DNA of 64,000 nucleotides, taken from Lophius americanus. Its lineage: Eukaryota > Chordata > Actinopteri > Lophiiformes > Lophiidae. Position numbers and translations under genes: made by a program. Below, in pieces: positions 11,131 through 21,500 of this stretch (position 1 is its first letter; each line of letters begins with the position of its first letter). The stretch lies in NCBI GenBank assembly GCA_037951165.1, contig JBBDHG010000097.1:2296501-2360500 (forward strand), given 5' to 3'. The notes below the pieces were generated by a model that ran no database searches, was not told the origin of the DNA, and saw only the letters and a list, made by a program, of their open reading frames with translations.

Positions 11131-12888
11131 CCAAGATGATTGACATATTATTAAAGGTATAGCTGACGAAAATGTTTGTCTTGATGCAATCAGGACTTTA
11201 TTTGGGAGGGGCCACCGGCTTCACTCAGTCGTTCCTCTGAAAAAGTCATGATAGCATTCCCTACTCTGTTAGGCAGAAGGCTGACATTACTAACTGGAAA
11301 TCCTCTCTTTTTCTGCACATACACAATGAATCAGAGATGTTTTATTTTATTGTATTATTATTATTATAAAGTTAGAAGAAATAGATTTGTTATTGTTGGA
11401 TCATTCTAGTAAAAGTATGTAAAAGTTTAGAGTCACTTTCTTGCACACATCCAGAATATTATCCTGACAGTGTCAAGTTGTCTTGTTGTTTCTACGTGTA
11501 GTTAGTAATGACTTTGTTCTTAATATCTACATATACCAACTATTCGTGGTTGTTTACAGAAGCTAGTCTTCTGCTGTGGGGATGTGGTATTTAGTTGACA
11601 TTGTTATTTTATTTTGAAGGTTAATGGTTCTGGATTTTGTTATTGTTTCCTGTTGTACTTTGTAAGTTGGTTATTTTATTTGCTTCCACTTTCATTTCTT
11701 TTCTGTTCTTTCTCTCTTGCCCTCTCCTCTCCTCTTGTCTGTCTGTGGTTGTGGGTGTGTGTCTTGATTCCTTGTGTCTCCCTGATTGTTGAAACCTCTC
11801 ACCTGACCCCGGCCCTCAGCTGTCATTAGTTTTATTCAAGTATGTGTTTGCCCTCCATCCTTTTCTCAGTTCATTGTGGATTTTAATGTGGATGTTTCTC
11901 TTATGTCAGCTTCTTAGTATTCCCAGTTTTTCTTTAAAGTTGTTCGGAATAGTAATCATGTTTAGTTTTTTATCACTGCCTTGAGTTTATTTTGAATTAC
12001 CTGTTTTTAGGGAGTTTTTGCTTTTTCCTGATTTATACACTGAACTGCACAATGCCCATTATAGATGTGGTTCCTTCTGTATTTTTTCTTCTATTTCAGA
12101 ACTGCATGCCCAGCATTTACTCTATGCAAATCTGTAAATGAAGTTGGAAAAGAAAAAAATGTTAGGAATCCACCATACCCATCTAAAAAGTCTTTATAAC
12201 AGGGTTTTAGGAATCTTCTAGTTCTTTTGCATCATGGGTTCTTTTAAAAATGATGTCCCGAGAGGCTGTAGTCTGGTATCCTCTCATCAAGTTTATTGAG
12301 CTTTAAATTCATTTTTCATTTCAATCTCAACATTTATTTTCAGCCATAAAATGTATTTGCACCAAAAGTTCTTGGAAAATGTTACAAACATGTGGCTATT
12401 AAAAAAAAGAAAAGATATCACCAGTTGTTTGAGCTCATATGCAGCTTATTAAAAGTTCTTAGTGAAGCTGAGAGGGAAAAACAGGAAAAGAACGTATCAA
12501 CAAAACAATTTTCTTGGTTATAATAGTTATAATAAAACCGTTGAGTGAACTAAATGTAAAACACACTGGAAAAGGAAAATAGCTTCTAGATGCAAAAATA
12601 TAAAAATATCTCTATCACCTAAATAGCGTTAATAAACGTAACAAATTAAACAATAGTCCTCAATGCAATTTAAAGTTTCTGGAGACATTTTAGTAGATTT
12701 GAACTCAACTTTACACGGATTGGCTGCTGCTACTCACTACTAGTTCACAATAAAGCAGAAAGCTGGACAAAACTGAATACATGAAGAGGAGAAATATAAA
12801 AAGTAAACATCATGACTTTCACACCAACAAAACAATAAGGTACCAAAAATACCAATTCATACCACTGGTGCTGTAATGGGATGGGGAA

Positions 12889-12923
<35 letters not shown>

Positions 12924-13439
12924 GGAATAACTGGGTGATTCATTAACTACACATGGGGACAGTAAATCATTGATTTGATTGTGATTGACATCGTAAGTTG
13001 TTTTCTTGAGTTTAAAGTGTGGCAAAATAGCTCCACGGCGCCCCCTACGGTATTCAAAACAGCAGACTGAGCCGCGTGTTTCACCGTGACGTAGGGAACT
13101 TGGTATGTATCTTAACATTATCTACCAGAAAGCTTCCTGGAACAATGACCTATATGCGGTAGGAGGTTGGACCCTTTTAATTTAGCCTTTAGTTCTGCGC
13201 TGTTACTTTAATGAACACATTGTATAGATTTCATCCAGTCGACATGAAATTTGTCAGTACAATTTCCACGCCATAAAGACTAAAATTATTCTTTACGGGT
13301 TTACATATCATTAAAGTTCTGGCCCATAGCGGCCTGGCAAACCATGACACTAGGTTGACAAAGAAAATTTGACTAATGAGACATTTTTTTGGGGTGGTTT
13401 CCTTATGCTGTGTGTACAAGTGTTGTACATAGTGTTTTA
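11131..13439. other. Intergenic stretch with (GAT)n microsatellite
   Basis: This is AT-rich sequence downstream of the cbfb stop. A (GAT)n microsatellite of about 12 units lies at 12889-12923. A TTTATT (AATAAA on the cbfb strand) is present at 12292-12297. No exon-like segment was recognised. Confidence 0.5.
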
Positions 13440-13690
13440 ACAAGATAACTCAAAAAGTATTTCATTGATCATTTTACATTTTTATACCCATATAGACCTT
13501 AGTGCGTGGAAGAACTGAAGTGATTTTGGGAATGGTCAGTTGTATATTTCCGACACTGGGGGGAGCTTCATCTCTGAAAGTTTTCAGGCCATAATTTCTC
13601 AATCGTTGGTCCGATTTTGTCCAAATTCGGTTCATATAAATCGACTTGAGGATATACATCTTGTTTATATCATGTCTTATTCTAAAAAAT
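13440..13690 (-). repeat. Dispersed ~150-bp monomer repeat (satellite-like family)
   Basis: Blocks here match, in the opposite orientation, the repeat at 51.2-51.9 kb: TTTGTCCAAATTCGGTTCAT followed by AATCGACTTGAGGATATAC is the complement of the block with CCTCGAGTTGATTCAT and CCAAATTTGGAC. A block AACTCAAAAAGTATTTCATTGA and CTGAAAGTTTTCAGGCCATA recurs at 20.8 kb. Confidence 0.55.
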
Positions 13691-14869
13691 CATAATTCGA
13701 TCACTTCAGAGGAGCTTACAAAAAACACTGTTTTCTGCACATAAAATTTGCATTTGACGAGTTCAATTAGGGGGATTGCTTGTACAACGCAGGGGACTGG
13801 AGCTTTCAACATATATTTTTTTAGAACAGTTGAGATGTCTCCCTCTCAACTCTTTAAACACACAACAACAAATACGTCCTTCATTTTTCTGTTTTCACTG
13901 GACGGCAGTGCACTGCTATAATAAGATGGCCCTTTAAAAACGCAGAACACCTTATTTCAATTCAGAGGTGTGCTCAGACTCAAGTGTCTCAATGCTTTTC
14001 TACGTTGTTGCACATAAATTTAGCTTCACCATGAATTAGCCTTGAACCACCCTGTTATTTCCTCTTATGATTAATGCGCTGCACAGGGAACAATGGACAA
14101 CATATTGGTGGGTAGGCCTGCATTTTGCTACCAAGCATATAAAAAAATCCATGCGGAAAACAAGATAGACTGCATCACATAGTGCAAACCCCTCAGAAGA
14201 CACAGGACGTTTAATGGTTGCCCCCCCCAATCCCACTTACAGAGCTAAAGATATCAGAGTATGTGGTATTTTTGTTTGTTTAAAGTCCTGCCCAAAGGTT
14301 GTTGCTACATAACTTGTGGTTTTCTAGTCAGGTCATCACAGGAGATCATAATCGTACAGCAAACACTTCTTGAACCTACAACCTGGAAATCTGCACCCTC
14401 TCCTCCCGTCTTTCCACTTTTTAAAAAGCAGTTTCCCCCTCCCTCCATTTCCAGCAAAACGAACTTTGGTCTAAGAAGACAGCAGGAAGTGATCGAGGCA
14501 TACAGGGATCAATGCACAATATTTTCACAGTCGAATCATCTGAATCCTGACCATTAATGTCTGACGGAGACCATAATCCAAACAAACGTCTCCTTGATTG
14601 GCTCCTTTTAGCTACTGTCTTTTCTCCTTCCCCTCCTTAAGTGTACATTTATGCTCTTACCCCCGACCATCTACGAAGATTTAACGTAAGTTGTGAATGA
14701 CTGATTTTGAATGTAGAGCCTCTCTCAAACATGTATATATGGATACATGGACACTAATGTACAGCTCAGCCAGAGAGAGCCCCATTTATATTCACATTAA
14801 AATAAACCCCAGCCGTCTTTGAATGAACTTTTTAAAATCATGGAAAGGCTTGACACATGATTGATTAAA
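13691..14869. other. Non-coding stretch downstream of cbfb
   Basis: No gene or recognisable repeat was seen. A plus-strand open frame at 14261-14557 has no similarity I recognise and low coding likelihood. Confidence 0.4.
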
Positions 14870-15690
14870 TTAGTTGCTTTTGGTATTAAGCAATTATGTT
14901 GGTCTAACTTAATATACTTTGGTTGAGTCAATATAATTCACAAAGGTTGAATCAACTTAGTTACTTTAATTAGGTCCAACTGCACGACTTTCCGTATTTA
15001 ACTTTAAAAAGCACTCAGAGTGCAATTCTCCAGGGAGGGCTTGAACCTACCCCTGGTTAGAATGTCATGCAATTACAAAGCTATATCTCCGGCTCTAAGC
15101 TGTGTAAGAAGTTGTTTTTTTAAATGACTTTATTCTAACCGTCACACGGGACCCGATTACCGGCCATCCGCTGCCAATACTTCTTGACCCAAATTACTGG
15201 AAGTTACCAAAGTCCGACTAATATCCTCTATTATTGAGATAATCTTCATTTCACAACCTAAATAAATGCAGGAAAATTAAGGTTAATTTAGTTCAAATAA
15301 AACCCTCATAGCTCGCTTGTTCTTCATAAACTTCATTGATCTTGACATCTTCAGGTCTGTTAGCGTCTTTAGCTTAGCGGCTTCCGCTAACGACAGAAGA
15401 GGAAGCGATAACAGTCTCACTACTGTCCGCTGTTATTGTCATAATCTTCATCTCACAACCTAAATAACTGCAGGAGTAATCAGGTCATGATTTCTACAAA
15501 GATACATCCCTGTGGATTTTTTCAAAATGTAATTTTTCGGGCTTTGAGCGCCACACGTGAAGCACCATCTAGTTCCATTATATCTGAGGGAAGGTTTTTG
15601 GCAGATATCTTCAAAGCTAAGCAATATAGATGAAAAAAATTGCACAGGTAAAAAAAAAATTCCAGGTGAGCTGTACCTTTAATACCATCT
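14870..15690. repeat. MITE-like repeat with internal ~200-bp duplication
   Basis: Near-identical blocks occur at 15235-15275 and 15430-15475 (AATCTTCATTTCACAACCT / AATCTTCATCTCACAACCT, then AAATAA.TGCAGGA), about 195 bp apart. The right part (CGGGCTTTGAGCGCCACACG, AAGCACCATCTAGTTCCA) ends in GGTGAGCTGTACCTTTAAT. That ending is a tip shared by several fish MITEs and echoed at 25.77 and 38.94 kb. The left part, 14870-14990, has AAGGTTGAATCAACTTAGTT-like blocks of another family. The region overlaps the likely cbfb 3' UTR. Confidence 0.45.
15129..15134 (-). promoter_or_regulatory. cbfb: Candidate cbfb polyadenylation signal
   Basis: AATAAA on the minus strand, about 920 nt downstream of the cbfb stop. 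Another AATAAA is at 12292-12297, about 3.75 kb downstream. CBFB is known for a long 3' UTR, so either or both could be used. The hexamer is the only evidence. Confidence 0.25.
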
Positions 15691-16050
15691 TCAACCCCTC
15701 ATAATATCATTTGTATGTAATGACAAAAAATATAGATTTGGAACTGGAATCTACCCCAATTCTTTGTATCATATAGGACCAGGAGAAAAAATGACTTTAT
15801 ATTTATGAAACGTTCATTTGACACAATTTGTCCCATTAGCAATCCATGCTAAATCACTTTTACTGCGTTTTATCATTTATATTTAAATATATTCAGCTAC
15901 TTCTCGCTCCTGTGAAAGTGACAAAATAAAACCTGGTAGGAAATATTAGTTAACAACAGTGAATTTTCAGATGAAGTTAAGTTTAAGTTGACTGTATTGA
16001 AAGTGAATCCAGTCCTGCATTTTTTGCCTCTTGTTTCTTCCGGTCCCTCT

Positions 16051-16122
16051 TCAGCGCATGTTGTGTTCAACGTCAGTGTTGGCCATGTTTGAGCCAGGGC
16101 TGGGGTCCTGCTGTCGTCTGGA
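16051..16122 (-). CDS. cbfb: Core-binding factor beta, exon 6 with stop codon
   Basis: The exon gives 72 coding nucleotides. The minus strand reads SRRQQDPSPGSNM, then ANTDVEHNMR and TGA (complement of 16051-16053). Mammalian CBFB ends ARRQQDPSPGSNLGGGDDLKLR, so the first dozen residues align and the last ten diverge. The acceptor is CTCTCTCCCCAG, preceded by a long pyrimidine tract. It joins exon 5 in phase 0. This tail is the isoform-specific C-terminus, outside the RUNX-binding fold. With exons 1-2 of usual size, the full protein would be 188 residues against 187 in mammals. Bases 3' of the stop are the start of the 3' UTR. Confidence 0.93.
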   Translation of the reverse strand, partial: SRRQQDPSPGSNMANTDVEHNMR

Positions 16123-16289
16123 CTGGGGAGAGAGAGAGATGGGAAGTTGGGAGGAAAGGAAGGAGAGGAAGGAGGAGGTGAGAGGGATATAAAAAAAGAC
16201 AGCAGAGAAAAAAAAAAGATATATTAAGTACAGTTTTCCAGAATTTATTGGTGTAAGTCATGAACATAAGTAAACAAGAGGTGAGTTAT

Positions 16290-16640
16290 GGGTGGCTGAA
16301 TGCATCCACCAATCCATCCATCCGTCTGTCCATCCGTCCATCCATCCATTTTCTATCAGCGCTTATCTTAACACTAGCTGAGAAGCGATACAAACTGTTC
16401 ACCACAGGGCCAACATATGAAGTCAGTCAACCATTCATACTCAAATTCAAACCTACGGGCAATTTTTAGTTACCAACTCATCTATATTACATGTTTTTGG
16501 ACTGTGCGATGAAGATGAAGAACCCAGACAGAACTAACACATACGACAAGCAAACTCCACACAGAAATGCCCCTAGATCCAAACTGGACTTGAACCCGGA
16601 ATTGTCATGAACTCCACCACTGTGATGCCCTCTGCTAGTG
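16290..16640 (+). repeat. Dispersed teleost repeat (CCATCCATTTTCTAT...GAACCCGGAA)
   Basis: It starts with a (CCAT/CCGT)n run and CCATCCATTTTCTATC, then AACCATTCATACTCAAATTC, CTACGGGCAATTTTTAG, TGTTTTTGGACTGTG and CAAACTCCACACAGAAATGC, ending in GACTTGAACCCGGAATTGTC. This order is a very common fish genomic repeat. Parts recur at 59584-60180. Confidence 0.65.
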
Positions 16641-17344
16641 TAGTAGTTCATTGAAGCATAACACATGTCATGTCCTGTTGCCACAAGGGGGCGCCATAGT
16701 AAAATCTGAATTTATATTAACTTAGACATTTTCTGGTGGGAATCTTTCTCAATCACGACAGATTTGGTACGCTCCTGTTTTGTGGCAAACATCAATATTC
16801 ATCGCTCTGCCACGCATACATCATTATTCAAAGCCTCACATCCTTCACAGCAATGCATCTCCAACTTGTTATGCTTTCCTGACCAAAGATTAAATGTGCG
16901 GGGTTTACAGGCTTGGACATTTTAATGTCGGGATCTGGAGAAGCATCTGCAAGGGCACATTTTTGTTTTCAGAATTTTTTCTCCTCCATTCTTGAAACTG
17001 CCACCATGTATCATATATTAATTAAATTTTACTTTTTTCTATTTTTTCAAACATGATTACTATCATACATTAATCTATATTCAGCATATTATTTTACGCA
17101 CACTATTCAGCCAGAACATTTACGCTGTGGCTGATTAGTGTTGTGATTGTGGTTTTAATTAGTGTTGTGGTTGAGCTGTTGTGGCTGATTTTTTTTTTTA
17201 TAAATGTTACACTGCAGGATCCTGACGCCATTCTGCAGATGCCCTGAAGGTATTTATGTGCATTATGTCCCTTAAGAATGTATTCAATTGTAGTCCATCA
17301 CGTCAGAACAAATTTTGAACTTTCTGTTTACTTGCAGACCGACA

Positions 17345-17560
17345 GCAATAATAATAATAAAATGATCATTTAGCCTTTATTAATCACATACAGTCACGAG
17401 GGAGCAGTGGGCAGCTCCTTTGAAGTGCCCAGGGAGCTGGGGTTTCAGGGTCTTGCTCAAGGACCCTACAACATCTCGAACTGCTGGGACTCGACCGCCT
17501 ACCTTCCGGTCTTCCGATTTTGAAACAGCCGCTCTACCCACTGAGCTACAGCCGCCTGAG
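17345..17560 (-). mobile_element. tRNA-derived SINE
   Basis: On the minus strand the element opens GGCGGCTGTAGCTCAGTGG, with a pol III A box at 17531-17548 and a B box GGTCGAGTCCC at 17486-17496. A CTTGAGCAAGACCCTGAAAC block and a tail ATTAATAAAGGCTA with (ATT)n then follow. Head and tail are complete, at about 210 bp. Its tail matches the small insertion at 6899-6981 and resembles the LINE end at 1.9 kb, as expected if that LINE supplied the retroposition machinery. Confidence 0.8.
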
Positions 17561-18402
17561 CGACGCATGAACATACCAATGACCCTGACAAAGACAAACC
17601 TAAAATTTTGTTGTTGTGATTGGACCAGAATTCCCACATGATACTGTGAAGACAGGAAAACATTGATTTTAATATTTATATTTTCTGTAAGAGTTAAGGA
17701 AATATATATAAAATACGATATATATACTTAATTGCCTCAAATGCTGCGCATGTCGATGCCTCCACCGTTGCAGTAAAAATAAACCACGGATGACCAAGAC
17801 AGAACCAGTTGTACCGAAGCCCTTCATAAATCGCACATAATCCTTAGTACACGTACAAAATATTGCGCATCTATGGGAAATGGCACAGACGGCACCCACC
17901 CATCAGTAAAAGACCACAAGGCTGTTGCTCAATCCCTACAGAATCGAGCAGCTTTGTTTGAAAGTTTGATAGAGGTAGGAACAAAGGAGTTTTTAAAACA
18001 GTGTATGTTCTGTGTCATTTAAGGTGGGCTAGAAGTAGAAGTGGGTGGGCCCAGCTTCACTAGTCCTACTGTTAATCCCATGTCTGGGCACTGGTTTTCC
18101 TCCCCTGACAGTATAGACTGGTGGATAAAATATTCTTCAACTCTGGGGTGTGGCACTAGAGGGAGGCAGACAACTCTACTGCAAGCCTCAGTGGGCTATT
18201 TCCACACTTTACAGACACACACACACACACTCCTGATAATGTTTTACTCCAGTTAGCTGGCAGACAGAGGGACAAACAGACAAGCAGACATGCAGGCTAT
18301 CTGACACAGATAATCCACATACACTGAGTAGATCATCAGGTCGTAATGAGAAGCCATCAGCATGAAAAGACTTTTAAATATATTTCATGACATGACATGA
18401 GG

Positions 18403-18415
18403 GTGTGTGTGTGTG

Positions 18416-18463
<48 letters not shown>
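18403..18463. repeat. Compound (GT)n(GA)n microsatellite
   Basis: (GT)8 at 18403-18418 followed by (GA)n of about 22 units at 18420-18463. Confidence 0.95.
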
Positions 18464-18468
<5 letters not shown>

Positions 18469-19114
18469 CCTGGGCACGACCTGCTCCTGCTGTACAAAAT
18501 ACCTGTGGTTATATGTCTACACTAAAGTGATAGCTGAGAAAAATAAGAGAACGAGAGAGGGCGGGGGAGGAGGAGGGGGGTGTGAAATGGAGAGAGGCAG
18601 GTGACCGAGTGCAGCGACAGGTGAGGGAGAGCAGAGCAGACATTCAGACGGAGGGGTTGCTTCGTTCTACAGGAATGCAGCTTGTGTCATCTCAGTGACT
18701 CACCATAATAGCAACACACACACATGCACACGCACACACATAGACACACACACAATCACAGTATGTCATACTACCGTTTTGAATCCACGCAGCCAGACTG
18801 ACTCCTGATTATGTCTGCCTCCTCTGGAGACTTTTCTGCTGCTTTATTATATCAAATGCTCCCGTTTAGCATCGGCGCTGAAGGGTAAACTGATGTTCGG
18901 ATGTTGCATTATTATATTATTCTGCACGCAGTGTATGATTCCTGCACACAGGCATAAATTCTCCACTCTAAAAGTCTGACTTCATCCAAAACAACAAACT
19001 CCCCTCGCTTATTTCTACCATGGACATGTGAGGAGGGAACTTGTGAACATGTATTTGTGGAGGGATGCTGCGTTTCCTTGTAACATGATGTTTTTGAGTT
19101 CACTTCCTGCAAAC

Positions 19115-19420
19115 AGCTGTACACAGAACATTTACTTGAGTAAAAGTACTAAATATCACAATTCTAAAATACTCCATCACGAGTTAAAGCCATGCATTCA
19201 ATACCATTATGAGCCCCTCAGTGTTTCACTGTTGCACAGGATTCACATTATTGATGCTTTAATATGTCGGTCTTTATCACTGTTGCTAAGAGTCTGAGGT
19301 CATCTATCAACTTTTATCTGCTGATAAATAGTTGAATCTACTTGATTATCATATAACATCAGTGTCCTGTTAGAACCACCGGATCTTTTTGACCGTTCAA
19401 ATACTAGTAGTATAATAGAA
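19115..19420. repeat. MITE-like repeat (ACTTGAGTAAAAGTACT family), fragment
   Basis: It contains TTACTTGAGTAAAAGTACTA and AATACTCCATCACGAGTTAAAG. These are blocks of a common fish non-autonomous family that also appears at 31.2-32.3, 42.4-43.3 and 44.15-44.29 kb. Confidence 0.5.
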
Positions 19421-19729
19421 AACTAGAATGGTATGAAAGATGATTATTTTGGCAAAAACCTTTTTCCCTGCTGAGCAGCAGTAAGGCAGTACAACCGCCG
19501 GTAAGAGGCAGCAGCGCAGCCAGAGGATGTTTGCAACTGACTGCCGAATGAAGTTTTCAGCTTTGTGACACTTTCATACCATTGAAGGCAGCTTTTGTTT
19601 CATTTATTGATCTTAATAAGTGGGAGAATTTTTTCAATCCAAATAGAAACTCTTGACCTATTTGTTTTCACAAACATTTGATATCAACACATTTTGAGAT
19701 GTTGGTTCGAGGTTTACACCGGGCAGGAA

Positions 19730-20190
19730 GGGGCTTAAGATTTAGACTCTGAAAAATAATCCTCCCCCGGACTAAGCTCAGCACCATGCGTGATCGGGCC
19801 TTCTGTTCTGCTGCCCCTTGTCTGTGGAATGCCCTCCCTGACCATCTGAGGGCTCCACAGTCGACTGTTACTTTTAAAAAAGGAACAGTCGACCATCTGA
19901 GGGCTCCACAGTCGACTGTTACTTTTAAAAAAGGAACAGTCGACCATCTGAGGGCTCCACAGTCGACTGTTACTTTTAAAAAAGGACTTAAAACTTTTCT
20001 TTTTAACAGAACTTTTAAACTTTAAATTAACATTGTTGTTTTTTGGTCATATTTTTATATAACTATTGTTACGTTTTTTATTAATGCTTTTATCTGCTTT
20101 TACCTTGTAGCATTTTGAGATTTGATCCAAATGTAAAGTGCGTTATAAATATGTATTACTATTATTATTATTATTATTATTATTATTAGA
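19730..20190 (+). mobile_element. LINE C-terminus and 3' tail with 51-bp in-frame triplication
   Basis: The plus frame reads MRDRAFCSAAPCLWNALPDH, then the unit DHLRAPQSTVTFKKGTV twice and a third partial unit leading to GLKTFLFNRTF and stop. The same C-terminus without triplication occurs at 54857-55285. The 3' part has TGTAGCATTTTGAGATTTGA, an AAAGTGCGTTATAAATATG tail and (ATT)n at 20157-20188. The copy is 5'-truncated. Each unit is 51 bp (17 codons), so the frame stays open. Confidence 0.8.
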
Positions 20191-20365
20191 TACAAGAAGT
20201 CAAAGAATGCACCGAGATAGCGGGCGCTCCAACCGAGAGCGCCAGCGTGATCGAGCTCCCTTCTCCTCTGTTAGATATCAGCGTTTATCCAGTCACTCTA
20301 ATAAACACAGGCTCATCCGACGCCTCGAAGAGGATATGTATGAGAAAAAACTGTTAAAATGCTGA
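20189..20365 (+). CDS. Unrecognised basic short ORF
   Basis: An open stretch follows directly after the (ATT)n tail of the LINE. It encodes an arginine- and serine-rich peptide (RSQRMHRDSGRSNRERQRDR, then YQRLSSHSNKHRLIRRLEED) and ends at TGA near 20363. There is no start codon within the stretch except those supplied by the microsatellite. Composition is unlike the surrounding AT-rich DNA. I do not recognise the family. It may be a coding remnant of the DNA transposon whose right end lies at 20749, or chance. Confidence 0.25.
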   Translation, partial: DTRSQRMHRDSGRSNRERQRDRAPFSSVRYQRLSSHSNKHRLIRRLEEDMYEKKLLKC

Positions 20366-20559
20366 TTAATAAACATATAAGTAAGTTACACATGCAGTTA
20401 AGTAAATAGAACGGGGGTTCACGTCCTCCAGCCGTTCAACAGATTTCAGTGCTGCGGCGTTAAAAACAAGAAAACACATTAAGTTGATTAGATTTTAATG
20501 TAAAATGCAATTGTCATGATCAAGGGTTATTTCAAGTTCCCTAAAAACTTTTCATTGGA

Positions 20560-20757
20560 AATGATTCCGCGAAGCACTGCCGATAGAGAGGAAAAGAAAT
20601 TAAAATTATATAAAAATGAGTAAATAAAATACGAATAAATTGTCATAATACATTCAGATTAAACATTTCCTATTAGGTGCCTTTCAGCCCTTGATGGTGA
20701 CTCAATTTTTATTTTTGGCCCCCCTCTGTGATTGAGTTTGATACCCCTGCTCTAGAT
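20560..20757. mobile_element. Right end of a hAT-like element
   Basis: It ends GATTGAGTTTGATACCCCTG at 20749. The complement, CAGGGGTATCAAACTCAATC, is a typical hAT terminal sequence. The left end was not located, so the length is a guess. Confidence 0.45.
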
Positions 20758-20789
20758 GCTAGGTCTAGGTCAGGCCTCAGATCCTTCGT

Positions 20790-20992
20790 GTTAACGCGTT
20801 AACTCAAAAACTATGTCATGGATCATTTTCAAATGTTCTACCCTCATAGGTATTAGTGTGAGGAAGAACTGGGTTGATTTAGGGAAAGGTTTGTTGAATA
20901 TTTCTAATACTAGGTGGAGCTTTATCTCCAAAAGTTTTCAAAGCATAATTTCTAAAGTGCATTATAAATAAAATGTATTATTATTATTATTC
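20790..20992 (+). repeat. Dispersed monomer repeat fused to an L2-like tail
   Basis: AACTCAAAAACTATGTCATGG, TAGGTGGAGCTTTATCTCC and AAAAGTTTTCAAAGCATAAT match the monomer family at 13.4 kb. At 20955 it switches abruptly to AAAGTGCATTATAAATAAAA and (TTA)n, which is a LINE tail. Confidence 0.5.
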
Positions 20993-21089
20993 ATTTTGAT
21001 TCGATTCAGTCCAATTTTTTAATTATTATTGATTATTCTCCTTTAATTTTAATCAACATCAGATTATGCAAATGCCCACTGATGATCTA

Positions 21090-21500
21090 CAGTTTTCACA
21101 TCATACTTTACTCTACGTAGCCTCAGATGACCCATAAGGAGATTTTATTATCTTGAGCGCACAATTATTTCATGTGAGAACAGGAAGGTTTACTGTTAAT
21201 CCATATGGATCTCTTGATGAACCAAGCCACCATGAAATGGAAATAAACGATATAAAAGTTTATTTTCACCTTGGAATGTCAGTAAATGTGATTCTAACTG
21301 CTCTTGCAACTCGACATGGGATTCTCATCAGCAGCCATCCTTTGAAACGTCATCAGCAACAAAGTTGGACTATCTGGTTTTTCTTTGGGCTGCAAACTCT
21401 GTTGTCTTTAAAAATGCCCCTCCAGCAATCTGTGCAGTTGCTGCTTGGCACAAACGTGCGGTCAGGTGAGGCAGAACAAGATCATTTCCCATGATCTTGC
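21090..21500 (+). pseudogene. Possible transposase/integrase N-terminal HTH fragment
   Basis: The plus frame (about 21153-21494) contains VYFHLGMSVNVILTALATRH followed by GILISSHPLKRHQQQ. This resembles the helix-turn-helix block YF..G.S..EIL..LA..HGI.IS.RTLKR.L found before rve-type integrase cores in some animal transposons and their domesticated derivatives. The following residues lose similarity and no DDE core was found. The family is uncertain. Confidence 0.3.

Noticed and set aside
17345..17560. tRNA gene candidate (A and B boxes)
   Set aside because: The head is degenerate, lacks a full cloverleaf, and continues into a SINE body and tail. The same applies to the tRNA-like heads near 46.4, 47.4 and 59.2 kb.
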